Positions 20,319 to 30,139 are shown, counted from the stretch's first letter. The stretch: 64,000 nucleotides of DNA from JAWKTV01 sp041398905 (GCA_041398905.1 JAWKTV010000007.1:1-64000); one strand, 5' to 3'. The notes: a model not told the origin generated them from the sequence alone. Numbers and translations are program-made.

Positions 20319-21023
20319 GTCGGTGATCCCTTGGTCGGGTTATGGCGGACGGCGACAGTTTACTGGATTGCTCGCCAATGGGGGACCGTGCCCCAGTGCG
20401 GCGGCGCTGGCAGCCTGCTGAAGAGTTCGGTGGACGGACCCTCAGTCCCTCCCGGAACGCTCCAGACCACGCGATTCTCGACCGGGAAGTCATCGGCGGG
20501 ATGCCAACGACATACTCGTCAACCAACTGCCAGTGGGGGCGGCGCTGATAGTTCAGGTTCTCGACAGCGGTCTCGCAGTAACTGAGCCGCGTGCGAAACG
20601 ATCGCGGATCGCGTCCGCCCAGTCGTCACAACCGTCACGGTCTGCCGTGGCTACTCGACCAGCACGAATCGACAATCCCGTCGTGACCCGTCACTCGTCA
20701 TGGCTGCGGGACGGATTTACTCAAGTTGTTAGCTTGAGGTTTCACCGTTGACCGGGCATTGTGGCCTATGGTTCGACGAGCTTCGCGTTGCTGCGGAGCA
20801 ACCGATGCCGACGGGCAGCATGTCCGTTGAATCAACACCACGCAGGATGCTCCCACCGGCCGACATGGAGGCCGGTACCGGCGACGGACGCCACCAACCG
20901 TCATAACCGTTCCAAGGGGCCGGTTGCCGTTGCCAAATCACCTTCGCAACGCATCCGGGGAACCAGGCGATCCAGACAAGCGGCCAGAGTCTGCGTTCGC
21001 CATTGCGTGGAAATCGAAGCAGC
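20319..21023. other. Divergent intergenic region phoD / S41 protease
   Basis: About 700 bp. Short open frames are present on both strands, but none has recognisable domains or a plausible start. A small inverted repeat CTCAAG-N7-CTTGAG lies at 20720-20738. It presumably contains both promoters. Confidence 0.5.
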
Positions 21024-22658
21024 ATGAAACACCACATTGAACGTCGCCGCCTGTTGACCAAGTTCTTGCTCGCCTGCCTGCTGGGGTTGCCGACCCTCGC
21101 GGTGGCGGGATCGAAGGCGGAGGTTGGCACCAGCGTCGCTGCCGCGGTCTCCAAGGGAGCCGCCCTCGAACAGGGCTATCAGTGGCGAGACGCCGTCGAG
21201 CATTACAAGGCGGCCCTGGAACAATGGCCGAACGACATCGCGCTGACCTACGGCCTGCGTCGCTCACAGATTCACTTCGGTATTGAACGCCGTTACACCG
21301 ACGAGTCGTTCAAGCAGAACCTGCTGACGATGTCGCGGCACGACGCGCTCGAACTTTTTGACGCGATTCACAATCGAGTCCGCTCGAACTATGTCGACGA
21401 CATCAGCACCACGTCGATCGTCGCGCACGGCACCGAGAGCTTGTGGCTCAGCCTGTCCAATCAGCGGTTCATCGAACGCAATCTTTTCGGCGCGGATCCC
21501 AAGCGGGTGCAGGCGGTCCGCGAGACGCTCCAGCAGCAATACTGGAACAAGCCCGTCTTCTCGCGAGAGGGGGCGCGGCAGACCATCAACGAGATCGCGG
21601 ACCTGGTCGAGAAGAAGCTGGGCATCAACGGGACAGTCGTGGTGATGGAGTACGTCTTCGGGGCATGCAACTGTCTCGACGAATACAGCAGCGTTCTGAC
21701 TCCCAGCCGCAACGATGACCTGCAGCACAGCATGAAGGGCGAGTTCGTCGGCATCGGGATTGTGATGGAGGCGGAGTTGGGAAAAGGGCTGGCACTGCGT
21801 AATGTGCTGCCTGACAGTCCCGCCGCTGAGGGAGGCATCCGCCCCGGCGACTTCATCACCGCCATTGACGGGAAGGACTGCCGCTTCATGACCACCGAAG
21901 AAGCGGCCACCCTGCTTTCGGGCACCGCCGGCAGCACGGTGATGCTCGACGTCCAGACAGCGAACCGTGAACCGCGGGATGTGACCTGTCGGCGACGAAA
22001 GGTCGAAGTCAAGAGCATCCCGGTCGCCAAAATCATTGATAGTGTGAATGGGATCGCCTACATCCAGCAGACCGGCTTTCAGGAGTCGACCGCCTTCGAG
22101 ATGCAACTCGCGCTGCATGAGCTGAACCGTCAGGGAATGAAGTCGCTGATCTGGGACCTCCGCGGGAACCCGGGCGGGTTGTTGCAGCAGGCGGCGGACA
22201 TCCTCGACCTGTTCATCGAGAGCGGCGTGCTGGTGTCGACGCAGGGACGGACAGCCGATCAGAATCAGCAGTTCACCGCGCATGCTCCCGGGACATGGGA
22301 CATGCCGCTGGTGCTGCTGGTCGACGAGAACAGCGCCAGTGCCAGCGAGATCGTCGCGGGAGCGATTCGCGATCATCAACGTGGAACGATCGTCGGACGC
22401 AAGTCGTACGGCAAGTGGTCCGTACAGAGCATCTATCCCGTCCGCGGGGGCACCGGACTGCGGCTCACAACCGCGAAGTTTCTCTCCCCGAACGGTCACT
22501 GGCTCAGTAAGATCGGCGTGAAACCCGACATCGTCGTCGAGTGGCCAGAAGATTCAGAGTTCATCCGGCCGCTGGGAGATGTCGACAAGACCAACGATTT
22601 TGATGTCGTGCGAGCACTCGATGTGCTCGGCGGCAACCGGAGTTTCACCCAGCGATGA
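21024..22658 (+). CDS. S41 family C-terminal processing peptidase with PDZ domain
   Basis: Exported serine protease of the CtpA/Tsp type. A signal peptide is seen at the N-terminus (RRRLLTKFLLACLLGLPTLAVAG). After about 190 residues of helical sequence comes a PDZ domain (GEFVGIGIVME through PGDFITAIDGKD). The S41 catalytic domain has DLRGNPGGLL, the serine in ENSASASEIVAGA and the lysine about 25 residues later in GRKSYGK. ATG 21024 is used rather than a TTG seven codons earlier. The last base of the stop overlaps the next gene's ATG (ATGA), so the propeller protein is probably translationally coupled and may be a partner. Confidence 0.92.
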   Translation: MKHHIERRRLLTKFLLACLLGLPTLAVAGSKAEVGTSVAAAVSKGAALEQGYQWRDAVEHYKAALEQWPNDIALTYGLRRSQIHFGIERRYTDESFKQNLLTMSRHDALELFDAIHNRVRSNYVDDISTTSIVAHGTESLWLSLSNQRFIERNLFGADPKRVQAVRETLQQQYWNKPVFSREGARQTINEIADLVEKKLGINGTVVVMEYVFGACNCLDEYSSVLTPSRNDDLQHSMKGEFVGIGIVMEAELGKGLALRNVLPDSPAAEGGIRPGDFITAIDGKDCRFMTTEEAATLLSGTAGSTVMLDVQTANREPRDVTCRRRKVEVKSIPVAKIIDSVNGIAYIQQTGFQESTAFEMQLALHELNRQGMKSLIWDLRGNPGGLLQQAADILDLFIESGVLVSTQGRTADQNQQFTAHAPGTWDMPLVLLVDENSASASEIVAGAIRDHQRGTIVGRKSYGKWSVQSIYPVRGGTGLRLTTAKFLSPNGHWLSKIGVKPDIVVEWPEDSEFIRPLGDVDKTNDFDVVRALDVLGGNRSFTQR

Positions 22659-23572
22659 CCCCCGATCCCGCCCCGGCTTCCGAGCGTCCTGACTGGATTC
22701 GCGGAAACCTGGGCAACAGCCCGGCCCTGATGTGGTCCTTCACCACCGAAGGACGGCTCACGGCGTTGGCGCTCGCTCGCGAGTCGGCTGAAGTCTTCGC
22801 CGCGGACGACGCGGGAGTCATGTGCCGCCTCGATCGCCAGGGGCGCATCGCGGCGATTACACGCTTGCATGATCCGCTCCACGTCCTCGCCTGGAGCGAT
22901 GATGGGCGCGTCGGTGCCGCGGTATGCGGCGAGTCGACGCTGCACCTTTTCGACCATGTGTTGAAGTCGCAATGGAGCGTTGACCTGCCAGCGCCGCCAA
23001 TCGCGGTCGCGGTCTCGCCTTTCGGGACGCATATCGCCGTCAGCCTCGCGGACGCGACCAACCGCATCTATGACGCGGGAAAGAAGAAGCTCGCAACCTT
23101 CGAGTCCATGCGGCCGCTCGCGCACCTGCAGTTCATCTCCACCGAGACCGGACTCGTCGCCGCCGCCGAACACGGACTGATCTGTCGACTCGATCTCGGC
23201 GGCCGGCTCGAATGGGGCGACAAGCTGTGGTCCAACGTCGGCCAACTGGCGATCTCGGGCGACGCGGAACTGATCTACCTCGCTTGCAACACGCATGGCG
23301 TACAGGTGTACGACGGCAGCGGCGGAAGCGTCGGATCCTACGTGCTCGAAGGCACGGTCAATCATGCGGCTGTCAGCTTCGAGCCGCAACGGATCATCGC
23401 CTCGACCGTCGAACGCACCCTGTATTGGCTCGACTCCGATGGCGAGGTGCTGTGGCGAACGATCATGCCGGATGACGTCGCCGCGCTGGCGTGCGACCCG
23501 CTCGGCGAATGGGTGATCTGCGGCCTCCGCTGCGGAAGAGTCTATCGGCTCGACTGGACGCGAAAAGGCTGA
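22655..23572 (+). CDS. WD40/PQQ-like beta-propeller protein
   Basis: A 305-residue protein without a signal peptide, built from about six or seven repeats of roughly 40 residues. Each repeat has a strand ending in a small-hydrophobic turn (for example VAVSPFGTHIAVSLAD and LAISGDAELIYLACN), the pattern of WD40 or YVTN-type propellers. It overlaps the upstream S41 protease by 4 bp. It may be a cytoplasmic sensor or scaffold, but no ligand can be inferred. Confidence 0.75.
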   Translation: MTPDPAPASERPDWIRGNLGNSPALMWSFTTEGRLTALALARESAEVFAADDAGVMCRLDRQGRIAAITRLHDPLHVLAWSDDGRVGAAVCGESTLHLFDHVLKSQWSVDLPAPPIAVAVSPFGTHIAVSLADATNRIYDAGKKKLATFESMRPLAHLQFISTETGLVAAAEHGLICRLDLGGRLEWGDKLWSNVGQLAISGDAELIYLACNTHGVQVYDGSGGSVGSYVLEGTVNHAAVSFEPQRIIASTVERTLYWLDSDGEVLWRTIMPDDVAALACDPLGEWVICGLRCGRVYRLDWTRKG

Positions 23573-23601
23573 GCTTACGCCAGCGGGCGAGCGAACCGCC
23601 G

Positions 23602-24138
23602 CTACTCTTCGCCGGACAGAACTTCGATAATGCCGCGGCAGAAGTCGGGCAGGTCGGACGGGCGGCGGCTGCTGACGAAATGACGGTCGATCACCACGCT
23701 GGCGTCCTCGAAGATCGCCCCGGAGTTGACGAGATCGTCCTTGATGCCGGGCGAACCGGTCACGCGCACTCCCGAATAGACCTTCGCGGAGATCGGGATC
23801 CACCCGCCGTGACAGATCGCGGCAATCAGGCATTCCCGCTCGTGGAAGCCATGCACGAGTTCGAGGACCTTCGGATCGCGCCGCAGCTTGTCCGGCATAA
23901 ATCCGCCGGGACAGATCACGCCGTCGAAGTCATCCACCTCCATGTCCGCGATGGCGGCGTCGGCGACACACGGATACCCGTGCTTACCGGTGTACTCCGC
24001 CCCCATCTTCGGCCCCGCCACCGTGAAGTGCGCCCCCGCCTCCTCCATCCGCAACTTGGGATACCACAACTCCAGATCCTCGTAGATATCGTCAACGAAG
24101 CAGAGCAGACGGACGTTCTCGAGCGGGCGAGTGGACAT
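23602..24138 (-). CDS. DJ-1/PfpI family protein (type 1 glutamine amidotransferase-like)
   Basis: A 178-residue cytoplasmic protein of the DJ-1/PfpI superfamily. The nucleophile elbow AAICHGGW carries C109 followed by H110, as in PfpI/YhbO-type proteins. DGVICPGGFMPDKLR near residue 72 is the usual glycine-rich stretch, and an acidic residue (E20 in IYEDLE) could support the cysteine. Homologues act as proteases, deglycases or chaperones; the function here is undefined. It is convergent with the propeller gene, 29 bp away. Confidence 0.88.
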   Translation of the reverse strand: MSTRPLENVRLLCFVDDIYEDLELWYPKLRMEEAGAHFTVAGPKMGAEYTGKHGYPCVADAAIADMEVDDFDGVICPGGFMPDKLRRDPKVLELVHGFHERECLIAAICHGGWIPISAKVYSGVRVTGSPGIKDDLVNSGAIFEDASVVIDRHFVSSRRPSDLPDFCRGIIEVLSGEE

Positions 24139-24190
24139 GGGCCGAGTTCCAGTAACGAAAGGTGAAACACGTCGGTGATGTGAGATTTCT

Positions 24191-24799
24191 TCAGCCGCCG
24201 GAGAGCGCGGAAATCACTCGAATTTCGATATCTTTAGCGGTTTCGGCTCGCTCTGCACAAAGATCGGCCCAAGGTCGTCCCGGATGTAGGATATCCCACA
24301 TGGATCGACGCTGCTTGAACCGTCCCTTGCCGGGACTGTGATTCCCAAAACCATCGACCACGGCGTTCCACACCGGCTTGAATTGACTGATCAGCAGCGA
24401 TTCACCAAGCGGAATCCAGATGTCATCCACCACGAGGTAGCGGCACTTGAAGTCAGCGATATCAAGGTTTCTCGCCTGTTGAATCGACGTGGCGTGCTCG
24501 GAGAGCCGACTGTACAAGTCTCGCCCCGTCGACTTGGTGAGCAGACTCCGGCCCCGCCGCCCACCTTGTGGAATCGCTTTTCCGACGTAGATCGGCCTCG
24601 AGTAGGCTCCAGACCGATTCGACACTGCGAGACTCTTGTAAGCCGCGAATGGTCCGGTGTAATAGATCATGTAGATCCCAGCACCTGCGAACGCCTCGGC
24701 CGGAGGTAGTGGCACGGGAGCCTGTCTCAGAATCGCATTGGCGACGCTTTCACCGAGATGAAGTTTGTCGAGGGGATTGTAGGCCAAGTCGTCAACCAT
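24191..24799 (-). CDS. Eco29kI-like GIY-YIG type II restriction endonuclease
   Basis: Predicted site-specific endonuclease of a restriction-modification cassette. From ATG 24799 it has 202 residues. GIYMIYYTG (GIY at about 41-43) and PIYVGKA (YVG at about 71-73) form the GIY-YIG core. LYSRLSEH gives R98 and H102, GES gives the catalytic E133, and N145 lies in VWNAVVDGFGNH, the arrangement of Eco29kI-type enzymes. Eco29kI cuts CCGCGG, so that is the first candidate site. The ATG overlaps the methyltransferase stop by 8 bp; a longer start at 24841 is less likely. Local base composition looks less GC-rich than neighbours, suggesting acquisition. Confidence 0.85.
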   Translation of the reverse strand: MVDDLAYNPLDKLHLGESVANAILRQAPVPLPPAEAFAGAGIYMIYYTGPFAAYKSLAVSNRSGAYSRPIYVGKAIPQGGRRGRSLLTKSTGRDLYSRLSEHATSIQQARNLDIADFKCRYLVVDDIWIPLGESLLISQFKPVWNAVVDGFGNHSPGKGRFKQRRSMWDILHPGRPWADLCAERAETAKDIEIRVISALSGG

Positions 24800-25953
24800 C
24801 CCCGATTCCCCCGCGCAGGCTCTGGGCGATCGTCCCGGCAATCACCGTCGCCAAGTCCACCGGAACCGCGTTCCCGAGTTGTCGCATTGATTCCGTCCAT
24901 GATCCCGGGAAACGGAACTCGTCTGGAAACGTCTGCAATCGCGCGCTTTCCCGAACAGTAAAGTATCGCACGTCACCGTTCGGCAAGACGACCATGTTCT
25001 CACCTCCTGGAACACCATGGTCGCCCGCCTTGAGCGTCTTCGCGGGTTCATCAATGGGACTACCGGTGTGCCCCCCATACGCTTTGGCTCCAGGATTCAA
25101 TTCGTGATTGAAATCGGAGCGTCCCTTCATGCTGGGTGGCGGGAGGTCCGAGATCGCGTCTCGGACGGTGCGCCAAGGCTGCAACTCGGGCCAGAAGCGC
25201 GGCGACTCGAGCCCGCGGATCCGACGGGCCTGACTCGCTGGCGGCTTCGGCCGGTTCCGGGCCGAGACCTCATGTCTCTCCCAGTAGTCGCCCGTGACCC
25301 ACTGCGAATGCAGCAGTCCCTCTTGAGAATGTGTTGGCTCTGGAAAACTCCATTCGATTCCGAGATCGCTCCGGAAGCCCACGATGAACACGCGCTCGCG
25401 TCGCTGCGGAACTCCATAATCCGCCGCGTTCAACCGCCGAAACACCACGTGGTAGTTCAAGCCGGTCATCTTCCCCCGAGTATGGTGTTGTTCGAGGCGA
25501 TCGAGGTGCTTGGTCCACTCTTCGTCGGGTCTCGCTACGAGGTCTGGGTAGGTCAACTGCAGAACGACGTACTCGAAAAACCTCGCGAACGATTGACGCA
25601 GCAAACCTTTCACATTCTCAATAAGGATCGCCTTCGGACGGATTTCACGTACCGCTCGAACCGCCTCGGGAAACAGATTCCTTCGGTCCCGATGCCCCGC
25701 ATGCTTCCCGCCGATGGAGAAGGGCTGGCATGGCGGCCCTCCAGAAACCAACGCCGCTCCTTCAAAGTCGCGGAAGTCGAACTCATGGACGTCGCATTGC
25801 GTGAGGGGCCAGCTGACGACTCCGCGTTCATGATTGTGGCGAATCGTGTCACAGGCACCACGATTCCACTCAATGACCGCATCATGATGGAATCCGGCCT
25901 TCGACGTGGCGAGCGCGAGCCACCGCACCCGCGAACAGTTCAACAGCGTTCAT
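24792..25953 (-). CDS. DNA (cytosine-5)-methyltransferase of the R-M cassette (frameshifted near its start)
   Basis: C5-cytosine methyltransferase expected to protect the sites of the adjoining endonuclease. Motif IV GGPPCQPFS holds the catalytic cysteine. ENVKG (VI), QRRERVF (VIII), RESARLQTFP (IX/X region) and QLGNAVP (X) are present. The natural start is ATG 25953 (MNAVELFAGA), overlapping the vsr stop as ATGA. Two G/C bases appear missing near 25929, exactly in motif I (FAGxGG), so the main ORF opens only from a TTG at 25943 in another frame. If the loss is real, AdoMet binding would fail and the endonuclease would be toxic, so sequencing error is more likely. Confidence 0.88.
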
Positions 25954-26313
25954 TTGAGAAACCTCCTGATCCGCTTCTCAAGTTTCGAGGTATCGCTCGT
26001 TTGGCATTCCCAGACGATCATCACTCCGTAGCCAAGACTCCGCAACTGACGCACCACCCGACGATCGCGGGACCGGTTCTCCGCGAACTTTCGCTTCCAG
26101 AAATCGGTCCTCGTTCGTGGCGTCCAGTCCGCGCACAGTTCGCATGGCGGTGCCAGAAACAGCCGTGAACGAAAATCACCTTTCGTCGCGAGCGAAAAAC
26201 GAGATCGGACTCCCTGGCAACTCGCCATGTAGCCGGAATCGATACCCCATCGAATGCGCGAGGCGGCGAACCAATCTTTCCGGAGTGGTGTTCTTTGACC
26301 ACACACGCGACAT
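25950..26313 (-). CDS. vsr: Very short patch repair (Vsr) endonuclease (frameshifted in this sequence)
   Basis: Nicks DNA at T:G mismatches created by deamination of 5-methylcytosine, and commonly accompanies C5 methyltransferases. ATG 26313 begins MSRVWSKNTTPE, the usual Vsr opening, but in one frame only to GELPGSP. A base lost near 26206-26210 shifts to DLVFRSRRKVIFVHGCFWH, which holds the catalytic Asp and the FW/His mismatch-site residues. A second loss near 26122-26128 shifts to RTRTDFWKRKFAENRSRD and on to the end. Joined, it is about 120-125 residues, slightly short for Vsr. It is the first gene of the cassette and overlaps the methyltransferase by 4 bp. Confidence 0.85.
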
Positions 26314-26565
26314 CAACTCGCTACGCTGGGAACGCGTTAGAGTGTCCATTGCGGGATTAATTCCAGATTTGTGCGTCCGACGACGTCACTCTTCACGGCA
26401 GTGTATGCGCTAGAGAACCACGTTTCGAGCCCATGCCGCGCATCGAGCTGACCAACGTCCGCGATCGTCGCGCCGATTGCGAGATTTGAGTGGACGGACG
26501 TGCGGATGGCACGTAAGTTTGTCCGAGTTGTCGACGCAGTCTCCACCGTTCTCGCGGCCAGAAAA

Positions 26566-28098
26566 ATGCGATTTCTCCGATTTCAAGTGGTCGTGGCTCT
26601 CATGTTCTGCCTCGTGTTGATGGCGCGCGCAGATGCCGACGACGTCAAGTCGTCGAGCGACACGGCCGCGGAAAAGGCCGAGCCGAAGGCGAGTCCGGAA
26701 GCGCCGTTGCGGTATCGGGGCGAGCTGCGAGTGGGGGAGGAGGCGGTCCCGTATCGGGCGCGGCTGTCGTCGATGGAGATCGCCCGCAACGAGTCCGAGA
26801 CGAAGGCGAAGGTCTCTTACACCGAGTACCTGCGGCTGGGCATCGAGGACCGCGACTCGACCGGTGACCTTTGCTTTAATGGTGGTCCGGGGTCGGCGTC
26901 TTTGTGGCTGCATCTCGGGGGGCTGTCGCCCCGGCGGATCGAACTGCTGCCGGACGAACTGAATCCGCGAAGCTGGGAACTCCGTCCGAACGAGGGATCG
27001 ATTCTCGACGTGACGGACCTGGTGTTCATCGATCCGGTGAGCACTGGATTCAGCCGTCCCGAGAAACAGGAAGAAAAGGGCGAGTTCCACGGTTTCGACA
27101 ACGACATCGATTCGATCAGCGAGTTCATCCGACGATGGACGGCCGAGAATGGCCGCTGGGCGTCGCCGCAGTACGTGCTCGGTGAGAGTTACGGCGGCAT
27201 TCGCGGCGTTTCGATCGCCCGACATCTGTTCAACAAGCACAACTACCAGTTGGAAGGTCTGATCCTGGTCTCCCCGGTGATCGACTTCCAGACGATCCGC
27301 TTCTCCGAGTCGAATGACCTCCCGTATGTGATGTTCCTCCCGTCGTATGCCGCGACCGCATGGCATCACGACAAGATCGACCGCGAGAAGTTCGTCTCGC
27401 TGGACGCTCTGCTGCAAGAGGCGGAGTCGTTCGCGATCGGCGACTACGCGACGGCTTTGCTGCTGGGCGACCGGTTGGGTAAGCGGGAACGCCGCCAGAT
27501 CGTGCAGCGGATGTCCGAGCTGACAGGACTGTCGAAGGTGTTCATCGAGCGCGCCAATTTGCGAGTCTCGATGTCGCGGTTCGGCAAGGAACTGCTGCGA
27601 GACTCCGGCAAGATTGTCGGTCGGTTCGACGGACGTTTCACCAGCCCGACGTGGGATCATACCGGCGAAGGCACGGAGTTCGACCCCAGCGGCAGTTTCA
27701 TCAGCGGAGCCTTCACCGAGGCGTTGCAGCAGTATTACTTCGACGAGTTCAAGCTCCGTGACCCGAAGCGGTACGCGGTCTCGGGTGATGTGCATCCGTG
27801 GGACTACTCGCGATTCGAGGGCCGATTCGCGAACGGCGCCGACGCTCTGCGCGAGACGATGACCGAGCAGCCGAACCTTCGCGTGCTGTTCACGCTCGGG
27901 TACACCGATCTGGCCACTCCCTACATGGGGTCGCTGCACACGATCAGCCACCTGGATGTCCCACCCGCGATCCGCAGCAACATTCAAACCACCTTCTACG
28001 ATGCTGGGCACATGATGTACCTCCGCAAGAGCGAGCAGACTCGGCTGAAGGTCGACCTCGACAAGTTCTACGCCGGCGACGCTGAGGTGGCGAAGTAG
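26566..28098 (+). CDS. Secreted S10 family serine carboxypeptidase-like protein
   Basis: Exported alpha/beta-hydrolase peptidase that removes C-terminal residues at acid pH in characterised relatives. ATG 26566 starts a signal peptide (MRFLRFQVVVALMFCLVLMA, then ADA); an ATG at 26500 would add 22 residues. FNGGPGSASLW forms the oxyanion region. The nucleophile is in GESYGG, with Asp in YTDLATPY and His in AGHMMYL near the C-terminus, so the triad is complete. About 510 residues fits the family. The frame is intact. It diverges from the vsr cassette across about 250 bp. Confidence 0.9.
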   Translation: MRFLRFQVVVALMFCLVLMARADADDVKSSSDTAAEKAEPKASPEAPLRYRGELRVGEEAVPYRARLSSMEIARNESETKAKVSYTEYLRLGIEDRDSTGDLCFNGGPGSASLWLHLGGLSPRRIELLPDELNPRSWELRPNEGSILDVTDLVFIDPVSTGFSRPEKQEEKGEFHGFDNDIDSISEFIRRWTAENGRWASPQYVLGESYGGIRGVSIARHLFNKHNYQLEGLILVSPVIDFQTIRFSESNDLPYVMFLPSYAATAWHHDKIDREKFVSLDALLQEAESFAIGDYATALLLGDRLGKRERRQIVQRMSELTGLSKVFIERANLRVSMSRFGKELLRDSGKIVGRFDGRFTSPTWDHTGEGTEFDPSGSFISGAFTEALQQYYFDEFKLRDPKRYAVSGDVHPWDYSRFEGRFANGADALRETMTEQPNLRVLFTLGYTDLATPYMGSLHTISHLDVPPAIRSNIQTTFYDAGHMMYLRKSEQTRLKVDLDKFYAGDAEVAK

Positions 28099-28343
28099 GT
28101 TCTGCGCTCGGCGCTGCTCAACCGCCGCACCGCATCGTCGCGGCAGGCCGCGGTCGTGCGCTGAGTGCCCCAGCCGTTTGGAAAGTTGGCCCGTGTCAGC
28201 TCGGCACCGCCTGCAACGTCATGCGCCACGCGGATGTCAACGATCACGGTGCGGGTACTTGCTTGTCCTTGGACGTGCTCTCGGTTGGCCGTACACTGCT
28301 GGTATCGAGGGGGCGGCTTCAACGGGATCGACAGGGTACTGGC

Positions 28344-29030
28344 GTGGACTCAAACTCAGACGCGACGGATCAGGCATCCGCCGATCACGTGGACGCGTTC
28401 ATCCGACAGTTGAAGCTGTTGATCGCCGGTCTGGTCGCGGTCGTTCTGCTGCCGTTGTTGATCTACACGTGGTACCTCGACCGTCGACTCGATTCCTTCG
28501 AGTTGACATTGCAGCACCGTCCGCCGGACTCGCTCGAATCGGACGAGTCATCGCGGGTTGACCTGGCCTATGAGCCCGTCGCCCCCAGTCAGGGGCAAGT
28601 GGTGTACGTGCCGGCTTACTCACACGTTTACCACGGCGACGGCCAGCCCTACCTGCTGACGATCACGCTGAGCATCCGCAACACCAGTCTGGACCGGCCG
28701 ATCACCGTCAGGTCGGTGAAGTATCAGGCGACCGATGGGCGACTGCTGAAGTCGTATCTGGACCAGCCCGTCAAGCTCCCACCATTGGGGACGACGGAGG
28801 TAGTGATCAGTCGCGAAGACTCGGCCGGCGGTAGCGGGGCCAACTTCATTGTCGAGTGGTTCGCCCGCGAGGCGGTGACCGCCCCGATTATCGAGGCGGT
28901 GATGATCGATACCTCGGGCGAACAAGGGATCTCGTTCGCCCGTCGCGGTGAGGTCGTCCGTGAAGCTCGTCTCGCTACCGTCGCACCGACCGAATCGACA
29001 CCTTCGAACAACGGCAGCGCCGCGAACTGA
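28344..29030 (+). CDS. DUF3124 membrane-anchored protein
   Basis: A 229-residue protein from GTG 28344, with an N-terminal membrane anchor (about residues 24-44, LLIAGLVAVVLLPLLIYTWYL) and then a domain matching DUF3124. Characteristic stretches are VVYVPAYSHVYHGDGQPYLL, ITLSIRNTSLDRPITV and GGSGANFIVEWFA. The domain looks like a beta-sandwich exposed outside the membrane. The function is unknown. The frame is open to 28221, but the extra residues look non-coding. It is a stand-alone gene. Confidence 0.78.
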   Translation: MDSNSDATDQASADHVDAFIRQLKLLIAGLVAVVLLPLLIYTWYLDRRLDSFELTLQHRPPDSLESDESSRVDLAYEPVAPSQGQVVYVPAYSHVYHGDGQPYLLTITLSIRNTSLDRPITVRSVKYQATDGRLLKSYLDQPVKLPPLGTTEVVISREDSAGGSGANFIVEWFAREAVTAPIIEAVMIDTSGEQGISFARRGEVVREARLATVAPTESTPSNNGSAAN

Positions 29031-29105
29031 TTTCGACACGCGGTCGGCAACTCATGCGCGAAGTCAGACTTGAAAGTGCCAGGTCACTTCTCGGGCGGAC
29101 GCCGG

Positions 29106-29450
29106 TCAGGCGGTCCACTCGTGTCCGCAGCCTCGGCACTGGAAGCCACCTATGGGGGCGGTTTGGGGAATGCGACGGCCACGCACGTTGAGCAGCGGAG
29201 TCCCAATCTCGACCGCCTCGACCTTCACTCGGCCACAGGCCGGGCAGCACTTGTTCTCATGCGCGAGCTTGGCTCGGAGACGACGTCGAACAGTTGGTTC
29301 GCCTTGATTCGCGCGGCGTAGGTTGCGAAGGAGAGAATCCGGGGGCCGCCGTCCGTCACGTCCGCGGGGCGAAACACTGAGAGCTGGCTCATCCTTGAGC
29401 TCCGTTGTGTGAGAGGTCCGGGAATCGTTCCCTGAGTGGCCGGCTGACAA
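29106..29450 (-). CDS. Small zinc-ribbon protein
   Basis: An open frame of up to 114 residues. Its C-terminal half has two CxxC knuckles (CPAC and CRGC), separated by about 29 residues and ending CGHEWTA, the pattern of a zinc ribbon. The N-terminal part is rich in Arg, Ser and Asp and may not all be translated. It could bind nucleic acid or be a protein-interaction ribbon. No family name can be given. Confidence 0.5.
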   Translation of the reverse strand: MSAGHSGNDSRTSHTTELKDEPALSVSPRGRDGRRPPDSLLRNLRRANQGEPTVRRRLRAKLAHENKCCPACGRVKVEAVEIGTPLLNVRGRRIPQTAPIGGFQCRGCGHEWTA

Positions 29451-30139
29451 TGCCGTCGGTCACTGGGGCAGCTTATACCACTGGCGAATCGCGAATAGCA
29501 AGCACCTCGTCGGCAATTTGTGCCATGAATGTCTGAAGTTCAGAGCCACTTGTAGTGCCGTGGCGACCGCACCACAACATCTCGTGAGTCAGCCGGTGCG
29601 GTGTCCCAAGCGGGATGCCAACCTGTAAGGAGGCGGTGTTTGCGAGGACGGGGTGGTCTGTGGCGACTGGGCTGTGCGGCGTTTGACAACTGCGGATCGC
29701 ACCGATATTTTGGATTTGACTGCCGCCGCGAGTGCTTCCGTGTCGAATCTCACGACCATTACAGGTGGCCGCTTCGGGTTGCAGTCGACTGTGATGCAGA
29801 CGCCACGGCAGATTGAGCTTCCGGGCTTCGAAGAGTGAGAGGTTAGGCGGCTGTGGGCCGTGTTGACGTAAAAACGATGCTCTGCGGTGCAGCGAAACCG
29901 ACGAGTCACTGTGCGACACCCCGTTCAAACCGTACGAACCGAATTTGCCGTCGCGATCCGGTCGGTCCTGTTCAGAGTCCCTGCCTTTACTCGTGAAGTC
30001 GACGAACTGGACCGATCATATATTGCGTGCGGTAGGTAGATGCCGCGAGTAAGCGCTGGATGCTGACTGTGGCGCAAGGAGATGGCCCCGCTCCCGGGTG
30101 AAACTCGGTGGCCCCGAGATAACTTTGAGGAATCGACGA
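29451..30139. other. No convincing gene; composition shift
   Basis: About 690 bp where overlapping open frames exist on both strands (for example 29473-29928 and 29589-29909 on minus, 29653-29838 on plus), but none has family motifs. The bases look less GC-rich than the flanks. It may hold a decayed gene and the promoter of the repeat protein that starts at 30140. Confidence 0.4.

Noticed and set aside
24191..26313. Transposon or phage boundary around the R-M cassette
   Set aside because: No terminal inverted repeats, target duplications, integrase or transposase were seen beside the cassette.
26410..28011. Long open frame antisense to the S10 carboxypeptidase
   Set aside because: High GC leaves the opposite strand open. 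The plus-strand protein has a complete catalytic triad and signal peptide, while the antisense product is a Val/Arg/Asp-rich sequence with no motif.
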